From positions 1-64,000 of the forward strand of contig JAFIEZ010000006.1 of NCBI GenBank assembly GCA_020832235.1: 64,000 nt of DNA, written 5' to 3'. The stretch's first letter is position 1. Each line of letters opens with the position of its first letter. This document shows positions 8,567 to 16,900 of this stretch, piece by piece. This DNA comes from Bacteroidota bacterium (GTDB lineage Bacteria; Bacteroidota; Rhodothermia; Balneolales; HLUCCA01). The position numbers and the translations under genes are program-made. The notes below the pieces were generated by a model. The model had not been told where the DNA came from, did not search any database, and saw only the letters and a program-made list of their open reading frames with translations.

Positions 8567-8986
8567 ATGAAATTTTACACACATCCCTTTAGTAGAAAAG
8601 GAATCTACTTCCTGTTGGTTGTAGCCGTGGCTGCAATCTCATTCAGTTTGTATTCGATAACATCGCATGTACTTCAAGGGGGCGGACTGTTTGACCGTGA
8701 ACTTTTCTTTCGGTGGATTCACATCCCTCTATATACCCTTATTCTCGTGCAATTTTCGTATATGATGAAAATTGCTTCGCCGTATGTTGAGTTTAAACCG
8801 GATGGTATTGAATACAAGAACCCCATGCAGAAAACGGTTGTATTTCTTCCAAAGTCCACCATTCAGACTACCCGTATCAGCGGTACAACCTTGGCGATAC
8901 AAACCGAGGAAAAAACGCATGAAATACCGCTCGGGATGCTCAAATACAATGAAATTGAACAAGTTCGACAAGCGATGAACAGTTAA
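8567..8986 (+). CDS. Small membrane protein with a PH-like C-terminal domain
   Basis: The 139-residue product has two hydrophobic helices (about residues 12-34 and 48-68). A soluble C-terminal part of about 70 residues has alternating strands (YVEFKPDGIEYKN, TVVFLPKSTIQTT, LAIQTEEKTHEIPLG) and a final helix. That order (membrane helices, seven strands, terminal helix) is typical of bacterial pleckstrin-homology-like domains. I cannot name a function. It stands alone, convergent with the PLP enzyme gene. Confidence 0.7.
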   Translation: MKFYTHPFSRKGIYFLLVVAVAAISFSLYSITSHVLQGGGLFDRELFFRWIHIPLYTLILVQFSYMMKIASPYVEFKPDGIEYKNPMQKTVVFLPKSTIQTTRISGTTLAIQTEEKTHEIPLGMLKYNEIEQVRQAMNS

Positions 8987-9142
8987 TCTAGCAATGCGGA
9001 AGCGTCGCGGAAACCGTACTAGCAATACAGCAAAACATTGGCCATCCACTTAATGTAACAGCGCCGCGGATGCCAGTCTAACTATGAAACAAGGTACTAG
9101 TAGCTTCCGTCTTAGCAATGCGGCAGCGCCGTGGATGCCGGC
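8987..9142. repeat. About 62-bp-spaced degenerate repeat across the PLP enzyme gene end
   Basis: On the minus strand the gene's terminal stretch (GGCATCCACGGCGCTG, then CCGCATTGCTAA) is echoed about 62 bp downstream (GGCATCCGCGGCGCTG) and again about 63 bp further (CCGCGACGCTTCCGCATTGC). The copies cover the stop codon and run toward the neighbouring convergent gene. Confidence 0.6.
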
Positions 9143-10752
9143 AGCGAGTTCACGGAATGCCCCCGAAGCTCAGAGACAAACGCAATAAAGCTATCGAGGT
9201 CTTTTTTGCTGGTAGATAGTCCCACCGACAGGCGCGTGGCCCCGCGCATTTTACCCAGGAAGGTGATCATATCATGGAAGTTGCCCGAATCCCGACTCAT
9301 GAAATAGCGGGCGATCTCTTCGGTGGTTACGCAGTTGTTGATTTCATCGATGCCGGGATTACAAAAGCACCCGGTTCGGATGGATATCTTGCGATTATTG
9401 GCTAACTCTTCGACGCGCTCGAAAGGAATGAGGTTCCCATCTATGTCAAAGAAGCTCATGATGATATTCCCTCCCCGCTCTGAAAAGTTCTGTGGACCAA
9501 ACACGCGGACCACCGACATACCGTTGCTGTGTTTTACATTTTTAAGCTCGGTGCACACGTACTCAATGAGCCGGCGAACCCGGGCATTGATGCGGTCAAT
9601 ACCAATCGAGTCTATGAAATCCAGTCCAATTTTCACGGCGGGAAGCATGTTGTAACTGAGGGTGCCATCCTCAAAGCGCTCATGACCTTTGGCCAGAAAC
9701 TGCTTCTGCTCAGCTACCGATACCAGCGTTACGGTGCCTCCGGCAAACCAGGGTTTGGCAAGCTTCTCGAACTTGTCTTTGTGCACGAGCAACGCTCCGA
9801 TTCCGGTCGGATAACCGAATATTTTGTAGAACGATACCGATACAAAGTCCGGCTTTACACGCTGCAAGTCGAGCCGGGTGGAGGGTACATACGCCGCCGC
9901 ATCCAATAGGACGTCGAAGCCAAGGTCCTGCGCGCGTTTGATCCATTTCATATCGTGTTTTACGCCCGATACGTTGCTCTGTCCCGGAAATGCGAACAGG
10001 TTGGCATCCCCCGGAGGGGCCGTTGCCAGCGCGTTGTGCAGGGCTTCGTCGTTTACTTTAAGGTCTTCGTACTGTACCTGCACGTACTGGGTTTTGCCGC
10101 CCTTGTGATTGCAGTATTCGCGGATGCCGTTGACCGAGTTGTGGTTGTCGCCCAACAAAATGAGGGTGCTTCCCGGACCAAACGGATAACTCTCGCCCAC
10201 CACTTTGAGCGCGCCCGATGCGTTCTGGGTGAAAATGCAGATGTAGTCCTTCGCGTTGAAAAATTCGATGACCTTGGCGCGGGTGGCTTCTACTAGTTGC
10301 GTGGCCAGCTGGGAGGTCGGATTCGTGGAGTGAGGATTGCCCAGAACACTGCTCAAAAGCTGGTCTTGATGCTGTTTCACCACCGATTCGGGATATAAAT
10401 TCCCTCCGGTGTAGTCGAGATAAACATGGCCTTGCTCGTCGAGGATGTTGAACTCCCGTTTTCGCAGCTCTTCAAAAAACAGATCGTCTGGGGAGTTTAA
10501 CGTGCCCGGATGATCATCGCACCGGGCGTTGGCAGTATCAGCTGAATCTACCGGTAGTTCGTCGCCCGTTTTGCTATGTTTGTCGGTCTGTGCTGCACCG
10601 ATGAGTGTGGCATCAGCTGCATCTACAGAATTCATTTCCACAGCACCATAAGCTGCATCGACAGACCTCGTATTTGCTTCGCCAGTAAGCGTATTTTGGG
10701 GAGAAGCAACTTCTGAGTTGGCATTGATTTTGGATTCCTGACGATCAGACAT
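9112..10752 (-). CDS. Aminotransferase class V PLP enzyme, molybdenum-cofactor-sulfurase-like
   Basis: This fold-type I PLP enzyme probably takes sulfur from cysteine. The PLP lysine is in SFYKIFGYPTG (Lys310 from this start). The C-terminal RTGCFCNPG motif resembles eukaryotic Moco sulfurase N-terminal domains more than IscS or SufS, and places a Cys for persulfide formation. There is no MOSC domain. I chose the ATG at 10752 because AGGA precedes it by 9 nt; an ATG at 10806 would add 18 residues. The first about 85 residues are low-complexity Ala/Asp/Thr with a repeated VDAAD-like unit, absent from normal family members. It is divergent from miaA. Other desulfurase or lyase activities are possible. 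Confidence 0.85.
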   Translation of the reverse strand: MSDRQESKINANSEVASPQNTLTGEANTRSVDAAYGAVEMNSVDAADATLIGAAQTDKHSKTGDELPVDSADTANARCDDHPGTLNSPDDLFFEELRKREFNILDEQGHVYLDYTGGNLYPESVVKQHQDQLLSSVLGNPHSTNPTSQLATQLVEATRAKVIEFFNAKDYICIFTQNASGALKVVGESYPFGPGSTLILLGDNHNSVNGIREYCNHKGGKTQYVQVQYEDLKVNDEALHNALATAPPGDANLFAFPGQSNVSGVKHDMKWIKRAQDLGFDVLLDAAAYVPSTRLDLQRVKPDFVSVSFYKIFGYPTGIGALLVHKDKFEKLAKPWFAGGTVTLVSVAEQKQFLAKGHERFEDGTLSYNMLPAVKIGLDFIDSIGIDRINARVRRLIEYVCTELKNVKHSNGMSVVRVFGPQNFSERGGNIIMSFFDIDGNLIPFERVEELANNRKISIRTGCFCNPGIDEINNCVTTEEIARYFMSRDSGNFHDMITFLGKMRGATRLSVGLSTSKKDLDSFIAFVSELRGHSVNSLPASTALPHC

Positions 10753-10922
10753 GGCACGAATTCCTGAATTTGGGTAAGTTTTTGCAGCGTAATACCAGAC
10801 CAACATCGTTGCCCGAACTATGGTTCAACAGTCTATGCAACTGGTCCGGCACTTTCTTACCTTGTTCTTGCAACAAGGCTAATGTACTGTTTAAAATAAG
10901 CATTTCAGGGCTATTCCCGCCA

Positions 10923-11870
10923 ATGAACCCACAAAAACACCCATCTCCATTGAAGCGCATACTCATAGCCGGACCAACCGCTATCGGGAAGTCCGCCGTG
11001 GCTATTCAGCTGGGCATGCACCTACCCATCAGCATCATATCTGCAGATTCGCGGCAGTGTTATCGCCACCTGGATGTGGGCACGGGCAAGGTGCTTCCCC
11101 ATGAAATGCAGGGTATCCGGCATTTCAATATATCGGAGCTCGATCTGAACGAATCCGACACGGCCGCCCGGTTTGCGGAGCGATCTCGCCAATGGGAGGA
11201 GGAAATTCGCCGCGAGGGTCGCCTCCCAATATATGTTGGCGGAAGTACCTTACATGTGCAGTCCGTCGTTTGGCCGCTGGATGAAGCCCCGCAAGCCTGC
11301 GTTCCGAACCTCATCAAGCTTCGTCACCAGGAAGAGGCGAACGGAGAGGAATTCATGCTGGAATGGCTCGAAAAAGTAGACCCATCTTACCGGCAGCGCG
11401 TAGAGGGATACAATCCGCATCGGGTTTACCGGGCGCTGGATGTGTATCTGCAGACGGGCAAACCGTTTAGTTCGTTTCATTCGGATGCCGGTTTTAGTAA
11501 GCTTTCCGATGATACCTTGCTCGTGGTGTTGACCTGCAATCGTAGCTATTTGGTGAATCGAATTGAGCAGCGGGTTGATCAGATGATTCGTGACGGACTA
11601 GTAGAAGAATGCCGCCGGGTGCTCGATATGGGTCATGATGGCACCGAACAGGCGTTGCAAACCGTGGGATATAAAGAAGCTATTGCGCATATTCGGGGTG
11701 AGTACGACCTCGAATCCATGCGCGAAAAAATGCTGGTAAGTACACGTCGCTACGCAAAGCGGCAGGTTACCTGGTTCAAGCGCTGGAAAGCCGCCACCTT
11801 TATGGATGTGAGTCATCGCTCAACCGAAGATGTGGCCGACGAGATTACAGCTTTGGTTTCGCGAGGATGA
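10923..11870 (+). CDS. miaA: tRNA dimethylallyltransferase MiaA
   Basis: MiaA transfers a dimethylallyl group to N6 of A37 in tRNAs reading UNN codons. The 315-residue product has the P-loop GPTAIGKSA (17-25), the DSRQ motif with YRHLDVGTGK, and the C-terminal ATRRYAKRQ-like segment (TRRYAKRQVTWFK). The reading frame is open back to 10770, but the ATG at 10923 gives the family length, starts just before the P-loop strand and has AGGG upstream. It is a single gene, divergent from the PLP enzyme. A 24-bp degenerate repeat follows its stop. Confidence 0.96.
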   Translation: MNPQKHPSPLKRILIAGPTAIGKSAVAIQLGMHLPISIISADSRQCYRHLDVGTGKVLPHEMQGIRHFNISELDLNESDTAARFAERSRQWEEEIRREGRLPIYVGGSTLHVQSVVWPLDEAPQACVPNLIKLRHQEEANGEEFMLEWLEKVDPSYRQRVEGYNPHRVYRALDVYLQTGKPFSSFHSDAGFSKLSDDTLLVVLTCNRSYLVNRIEQRVDQMIRDGLVEECRRVLDMGHDGTEQALQTVGYKEAIAHIRGEYDLESMREKMLVSTRRYAKRQVTWFKRWKAATFMDVSHRSTEDVADEITALVSRG

Positions 11871-11880
11871 TGCCTTTCAC

Positions 11881-11952
11881 GTCGTGGTGCCTCGCGCAAA
11901 TACTGTCGTTGCACCCCACGTACGTGTTGTCGTCGCACCCTTTTGCCTGTAT
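11881..11952. repeat. Three-copy 24-bp degenerate tandem repeat after miaA
   Basis: GTCGT followed by a GC-rich segment with CACCC or GTGCC begins at 11881, 11905 and 11929, an exact 24-bp period. The second and third copies share GTCGT-Y-GCACCC. It begins 10 bp after the miaA stop. Confidence 0.55.
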
Positions 11953-12006
11953 GCGTCAGGCGAGCTGTTTCGCTGTTTACCCTTTCGGCTTCCAGCATCG
12001 TACATA

Positions 12007-12022
12007 CAAGATTGAAATCTTG
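12007..12022. promoter_or_regulatory. Perfect inverted repeat upstream of purS
   Basis: CAAGATT and AATCTTG flank a 2-bp centre, 94 bp before the purS ATG. The dyad is the size of a dimeric repressor site, but I cannot match it to a known PurR box, so its role is open. Confidence 0.3.
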
Positions 12023-12115
12023 CCAGCCGACCTGCATAAACTTCCATTCTGTATGGATGCTAACCAAGATTAACCGTATTTTCCGGCTTACCCGGAACAA
12101 ACCCTTCTCCCAACT

Positions 12116-12367
12116 ATGTTTAAAGCTGAAATCAACGTAACCCTCCGCAAATCCATTCTGGATCCTAAGGGTAAAGCTGCCCGCGAAGCACTGCACCAAT
12201 TGGGCTATAACGGCATTAACGATGTGCGAATCGGAAAGTACATCGAGCTTTTCATCGAAGCCCCCTCCAAAGAAGAGGCAGAAAGCATCGCCCGTGTGAG
12301 CTGCGAGAAATTACTGGCCAACGAAGTTATGGAAGACTTCACCATCTCCATCACTAAATCCAACTAA
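12116..12367 (+). CDS. purS: Phosphoribosylformylglycinamidine synthase subunit PurS
   Basis: PurS is the small bridging subunit of the three-part FGAM synthase (PurS-PurQ-PurL), which makes formylglycinamidine ribonucleotide in purine synthesis. The 83-residue length and ferredoxin-like pattern fit: the start MFKAEINVTLRKSILDPKG, the central IGKYIELFIE, and the end EDFTISI. The purQ ATG follows 3 nt after the stop, so the two are translated together. The large subunit gene purL is not in the window. Confidence 0.96.
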   Translation: MFKAEINVTLRKSILDPKGKAAREALHQLGYNGINDVRIGKYIELFIEAPSKEEAESIARVSCEKLLANEVMEDFTISITKSN

Positions 12368-12370
12368 GTC

Positions 12371-13060
12371 ATGGCTACTTTTGGCGTTATCGTTTTTCCC
12401 GGCTCCAACTGCGACCACGACGCATACCATGCGCTCAAGCACATTATGGGTGTTGATACGCGTTTCATTTTCCACAAAGAAACCGATCTGGGCCATGTGG
12501 ATGGAATCGTTGTTCCGGGTGGTTTCTCCTACGGCGACTACCTTCGCTCCGGTGCCATTGCCCGTTTTTCTCCCGTTATGCAGGCTGTGAGCGATTTTGC
12601 AGCCAAGGGCGGACCGGTAATCGGAATCTGCAACGGATTTCAGATTCTGCTGGAATCGGGACTTCTGCCGGGCGCGATGCTTCACAACGAACAGCTGCGC
12701 TTTACCTGCAAGCATGTGTGGCTCAAAACCGAAGCATTCGATACCCCGTTTACTTCCGCTATTCCGAAAGATACCCTCCTGCATATTCCTGTGGCGCACG
12801 GCGAGGGTAATTATTACGCCGATGAGGATACCCTCAAGCAGCTTGAAGACCAAAACCGCATCGTTTTTCGTTATGTGGATGCCGACGGGAATGCATCCCG
12901 CGAGGCGAATCCGAATGGTGCCATTGGCAACATCGCTGGTATTTGCAACGAGAAACGCAATGTTGTGGGCATGATGCCTCACCCTGAACGTGCTATGGAA
13001 ACATTGCTGGGATCAGCCGATGGTAAATTCGTGTTCGATTCGGTAATGCAATCGATATAG
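12371..13060 (+). CDS. purQ: Phosphoribosylformylglycinamidine synthase, glutaminase subunit PurQ
   Basis: PurQ hydrolyses glutamine to feed ammonia to PurL. The 229-residue class I amidotransferase has nucleophile Cys87 in GICNGFQ and the His204/Glu206 pair in PHPERAME, so it looks active. It forms a tight operon with purS. A weak hairpin with T-rich flank follows the stop. Confidence 0.97.
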   Translation: MATFGVIVFPGSNCDHDAYHALKHIMGVDTRFIFHKETDLGHVDGIVVPGGFSYGDYLRSGAIARFSPVMQAVSDFAAKGGPVIGICNGFQILLESGLLPGAMLHNEQLRFTCKHVWLKTEAFDTPFTSAIPKDTLLHIPVAHGEGNYYADEDTLKQLEDQNRIVFRYVDADGNASREANPNGAIGNIAGICNEKRNVVGMMPHPERAMETLLGSADGKFVFDSVMQSI

Positions 13061-13070
13061 CAAGCTAGGC

Positions 13071-13097
13071 GCAAGGAATCTGTTCCTTTTGCACCTT
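13071..13097 (+). terminator. Possible intrinsic terminator after purQ
   Basis: AAGGAA (13073-13078) pairs with TTCCTT (13083-13088) around a 4-nt loop. The flank reads TTTTGCACCTTTTT, so the T-tract is interrupted and the stem short. It lies 13 bp past the purQ stop. Confidence 0.4.
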
Positions 13098-13199
13098 TTT
13101 GGGCGACACCGCATGGTACGCGTTGGTGAAATCCGGTTAAACTCCCGGCCCTAAAGGGACCGACATCGACTCACACTGAAAACAAAGCCTCTTTCAACT

Positions 13200-13925
13200 A
13201 TGAAACTACATTGCGATCATCTGGTTAAGCGCTACAAAAAGCGAGCGGTCGTGAATGAGGTTTCCATCAATGTGAATCAGGGTGAAATCGTTGGACTTTT
13301 GGGTCCTAACGGAGCCGGAAAAACCACGACGTTTTATATGTTTGTGGGCATTATTCGTCCGGAGCAGGGCAATATTTACCTCGACGATGAGCGACTCACG
13401 CGAAAACCGATGTATAAACGAGCCCGGCTCGGCATTGGTTATCTTGCACAGGAAGCCAGCGTATTTCGAAATCTTACGGTGCGCGAAAACCTGGAAAGTG
13501 TGCTTCAATTCTTTTCTATTCCAGGCAAGGAGATTCGCGAACGCTCCGACCGGTTAATTGAGGAGTTCAACCTGCAAAAGGTGGTCAATAATAAAGGATA
13601 TAGTCTTTCCGGAGGGGAGCGTCGTCGAACGGAAATTGCCCGGGCGATGATTACCAATCCTAAGTTTATCCTGCTGGATGAGCCGTTCGCGGGGGTTGAT
13701 CCTATCGCTGTGGAGGATATTCAGGGCATTGTGAAGATGCTGCAGCAACGCAATATCGGCATTTTAATCACCGATCATAATGTGCACGAAACCCTAGCGA
13801 TTACCGATCGGGCCTATCTTATGTTTGAAGGTAAAATACTGCGCGAGGGAACGGGCGAAGAACTCGAGCAAGATGAAGAAGCCCGGCGACTCTATCTCGG
13901 TACACAGTTCAAGCTAGACCGTTAA
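13200..13925 (+). CDS. lptB: LPS export ABC transporter ATP-binding protein LptB
   Basis: LptB powers extraction of lipopolysaccharide from the inner membrane through LptFG. The 241-residue ATPase has Walker [10 protein letters not shown], the Q-loop region, the signature [14 protein letters not shown] (LptB-type), Walker [14 protein letters not shown], and the H-loop in ITDHNVHET. Partner genes lptF/G, lptA and lptC are not nearby. The gene is monocistronic and convergent with rho. It has no clear Shine-Dalgarno, which is common in this window. Confidence 0.95.
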   Translation: MKLHCDHLVKRYKKRAVVNEVSINVNQGEIVGLLGPNGAGKTTTFYMFVGIIRPEQGNIYLDDERLTRKPMYKRARLGIGYLAQEASVFRNLTVRENLESVLQFFSIPGKEIRERSDRLIEEFNLQKVVNNKGYSLSGGERRRTEIARAMITNPKFILLDEPFAGVDPIAVEDIQGIVKMLQQRNIGILITDHNVHETLAITDRAYLMFEGKILREGTGEELEQDEEARRLYLGTQFKLDR

Positions 13926-14051
13926 AGGAAGCTTGGTTGTTGTACATCCACTTCACCCATTGGTCGGTGTACCTGCTTTGACAACCGTTATGCGAATCAT
14001 ACGACGTTACTTATTGACTCGTGAACGTGGTAACCCAGGCAGAGCCCCCTT

Positions 14052-15293
14052 TTATCCGTAAGCCGCAATCTGATTCAACAGCTCTTCGTTGCTGTCGGTA
14101 CGTTTCAGCACCTGAAGTAAGCTCACCATCGACTCGCGAGATGATTTTTTCAATAAATAGCGACGTACCATATTTCGTTCTTCCATAGAGCCCTGGATAA
14201 ATTTATCCTCATTTCGGGTTCCCGAAGCCGCGATATTTATAGCCGGAAACACCCGGTCGTTGGCCAATTCCCGGTCAAGAACCAGTTCCATATTTCCTGT
14301 ACCCTTAAATTCTTCGAAAATAAGGTCATCCATACGGGAATTGGTTTCAACAAGTGCCGTAGCAATAATGGTAAGTGATCCGCCACCTTCAATTTTCCGA
14401 GCGGAACCAAATATTTTTTTTGGAATTTCGAGGGCTCGAATATCGAGTCCACCGGAAAGTGTTCTGCCTGTTCCGGTTTGAGCAGCGTTGTACGCACGTC
14501 CCATACGTGTAAGTGAGTCGATAAGAAGCACGGCGTCTTCTCCCATCTCTGCCATGCGTTTCACGTAACCTAGGGCCATTTCAGAGATTCTTACATGGCT
14601 TTCCGTATTTCGGTCGTTAGAAGATGCGAATACGCGTCCTTTTGTAGTGCGCATAAAATCGGTTACTTCTTCTGGTCGCTCATCAACAAGAAGCACAGCG
14701 AGGTGAACATCCGGATAATGGGCATCTATACTGTGTGCAATCTTTTTAAGTAAAACCGTCTTACCCGTACGAGGCGGAGCTACAATAAGTGCACGCTGAC
14801 CAAAACCGATGGGAGCAATGAGATCTACTACCCTCATTTCTACATCATCGGGATTAAACCCCAGCTTCATATGCTTATTGGGCATTATAGGGGTCTGAAG
14901 TTCGAATCTTTTGGCGTGAGTCCATCGTTCGAGCGGCCCGTTCATGAGGTTCTCAATAGTAGCAACATGCACGTTACCCTTCTGGTCGGTCTCTACCTGA
15001 CCTTCGATTCCTAAGCCCGTTTTCAGATTGTTGAAACGAACTTCCTCAGGGAATAAAAACGGATCATTTTTAGTCTTACTGAATTCATAATCCAGTTTGC
15101 GGATAAATCCATATCCCTTTTCATTGATTTCAATGATTCCGGAATATTGGCCGCCAAATTGAACGTTTTGATTATTTATAAACTCAGGACCTGGTGCAGC
15201 TGCTTTTTGCTTTTGTTGCGGCTGACCTTTCCCTCGTTTTTTATTCTTTTTCTTGAAGTTTCGCTTCTTTCTGTTGTCGCGAGATTGATTCAT
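14052..15293 (-). CDS. rho: Transcription termination factor Rho
   Basis: Rho is the hexameric RNA helicase that ends transcription on unstructured RNA. The 413-residue protein begins with a Lys/Arg/Gln-rich leader (1-32), then a cold-shock-like RNA-binding domain (about 46-120), then the RecA-type ATPase with Walker A APPRTGKT (172-179), Walker B DAVLLIDSLTR and the TGTGRTLSGG loop. The N-terminal helix-extended-loop-helix domain of E. coli Rho is replaced by the basic leader. Rho follows the TPR gene on the same strand, but a 256-bp gap with a hairpin separates them, so it likely has its own promoter. Confidence 0.97.
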   Translation of the reverse strand: MNQSRDNRKKRNFKKKNKKRGKGQPQQKQKAAAPGPEFINNQNVQFGGQYSGIIEINEKGYGFIRKLDYEFSKTKNDPFLFPEEVRFNNLKTGLGIEGQVETDQKGNVHVATIENLMNGPLERWTHAKRFELQTPIMPNKHMKLGFNPDDVEMRVVDLIAPIGFGQRALIVAPPRTGKTVLLKKIAHSIDAHYPDVHLAVLLVDERPEEVTDFMRTTKGRVFASSNDRNTESHVRISEMALGYVKRMAEMGEDAVLLIDSLTRMGRAYNAAQTGTGRTLSGGLDIRALEIPKKIFGSARKIEGGGSLTIIATALVETNSRMDDLIFEEFKGTGNMELVLDRELANDRVFPAINIAASGTRNEDKFIQGSMEERNMVRRYLLKKSSRESMVSLLQVLKRTDSNEELLNQIAAYG

Positions 15294-15477
15294 TAAGGTA
15301 ATTATTTGATCGTATCGTATTCGAATCTATTGCACAATGCGCAAGGAGGGCGCAAAAATCTTTTTGAATACCAATTCAGTAGCTTTTAAAAGTAACGTTG
15401 TAAGGAGGAGTAGTGCTATCAAATCAGCTATACAACGTGTGGAGCGGCTAAACAAACAAGCCTAAGAGAGGATTGGA

Positions 15478-15519
15478 ATAACCGTTTCTGAGCGTAAAAT
15501 ACCACTCAAAAACGGTTAT
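15478..15519 (-). terminator. Hairpin between the TPR gene and rho
   Basis: ATAACCGTTTCTGAG (15478-15492) pairs with CTCAAAAACGGTTAT (15505-15519), 14 of 15 positions, around a 12-nt loop. It lies 31 bp downstream of the TPR gene stop. No T-tract follows, so it may act as a transcript-end stabiliser, a Rho-assisted terminator or part of the rho leader. Confidence 0.5.
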
Positions 15520-15549
15520 ATCAACTAGCAGAGAGAGTTATCTGAAATT

Positions 15550-16875
15550 TTATCGAATGGTAGTGGTCGCATCAATCCATGCATAGCATTGCTTGAGTGA
15601 ACCATCTACACGAATGCGGTCGCCTGCATTCCAGTTCATGAAAAACTTCTCTTCCGTGGATGGAAGTACATTTTGGTAAGTTCTATACAGGCGTTGTACA
15701 GTCTGAGCTGTAGATGGGTCTACAGATCGAGCTCTGTCTAGGTAATCCAATACCAGATAATACACCACCTTATCTTCACGAGCAATAGTGCCCCCGGCAC
15801 ATTGTGATACAGCCTGTGCATAGATATCAGCTATGCGTAAGAAGGGTTGTCCCCATGTAGGATCTATTCTGGAAGCACGGCGCGCATATTCACGTGCAAG
15901 CTGAAGGTTATCCATATTCAGGTGGTTTTCAGATATGCGAAGGGTAGCATCACGGCGCTGAACCATATCTTCTGTTCTGGTTAGTGCCTCTTCCAGAAAT
16001 CGAATAGCCTGTCGATAATTGGCATCAGTAGTAGCCATGTCGGCCATACGTATGGTATTTTCGAAGTTTGGCTCTCTTTCATAAAGTGTTACGGCAAGTT
16101 CATTAACTTTTTCTCTATTGCCTACACGCTGGTATAATTCAAACAACTCTTGAATAATTTCAATGTCATCGCCCAAAGTAAGCAAATATTCAATACGTTC
16201 TTCGGGATTACTGAATAAACGGCCTCGAACGGTACCGAAAAAAGTAATGGTTTCAGGTCCGACCATAGACTCTGTTTCTGCCATCAGTGCAATGGCTTCA
16301 TCTCTCATGTTATTCCGCACATATTGGTCAACAATGAACTGGATATAATAGCCATTAGCTTCATTTAGCAGGCGAGACGGATCTTTTTCGAACAACTTTA
16401 AATACTGCTCAACGGCTAGCATATCGTTGTTCTCAAAACTTCTGTTCGTTTGCAGAAATCGACCGAAATCGAACGTCCAGCGATAACGATCAATTTCACC
16501 TTCATCAAAGATATCTAACACGCGAATGTAGAGTGCTTTAGCAGAATCAATGTACGCTTCACGCAGTACGGGATCGGTTTGCTGGCCGGCGATCTCCTGA
16601 TAGGTGGTGATCATTCTTGAGAAGTTTCTATCGGCACGATAGCGCGCACCACCCGGAAGTTCCATCTCTTTAGGGTGAGCGATGAGTAACCATCGACCAA
16701 AACGAAGAGCATTGTCCCAGTCTTTATTGGTGAAGTAAGTTCCAAAAAGCGACAATACCTCTACTGAGCTAAGTCCCCAAGGAGCTGGTGGAATTTCTTC
16801 ATTGCCGTTGTTTTGAGCGTACAGACCCGTAGCTCCCATCAGCAATATCATGGATGTTATTATGAACTTTTTCAT
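15550..16875 (-). CDS. Exported tetratricopeptide-repeat protein
   Basis: The 441-residue product has a signal peptide (1-20, ending GLYAQ) and a mostly helical body with TPR-like helix pairs, for example around 290-345 (FLEEALTRTEDMVQRRDA, LQLAREYARRASRIDP). Such proteins act as periplasmic scaffolds. It lies 25 bp downstream of a FadL-like barrel gene and is probably co-transcribed with it and the DUF4270-type lipoprotein. The exact family and role are unknown. Confidence 0.85.
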   Translation of the reverse strand: MKKFIITSMILLMGATGLYAQNNGNEEIPPAPWGLSSVEVLSLFGTYFTNKDWDNALRFGRWLLIAHPKEMELPGGARYRADRNFSRMITTYQEIAGQQTDPVLREAYIDSAKALYIRVLDIFDEGEIDRYRWTFDFGRFLQTNRSFENNDMLAVEQYLKLFEKDPSRLLNEANGYYIQFIVDQYVRNNMRDEAIALMAETESMVGPETITFFGTVRGRLFSNPEERIEYLLTLGDDIEIIQELFELYQRVGNREKVNELAVTLYEREPNFENTIRMADMATTDANYRQAIRFLEEALTRTEDMVQRRDATLRISENHLNMDNLQLAREYARRASRIDPTWGQPFLRIADIYAQAVSQCAGGTIAREDKVVYYLVLDYLDRARSVDPSTAQTVQRLYRTYQNVLPSTEEKFFMNWNAGDRIRVDGSLKQCYAWIDATTTIR

Positions 16876-16900
16876 GACCTTATAGCTATGTGAATAAAAA

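Noticed and set aside
11813-12199. 128-codon minus-strand frame after miaA
   Set aside because: It covers the 24-bp repeat and the purS start and shows no coding signs.
15336-15412. Two GGAGG-containing segments on the plus strand upstream of rho
   Set aside because: No plausible open frame starts after them on that strand.
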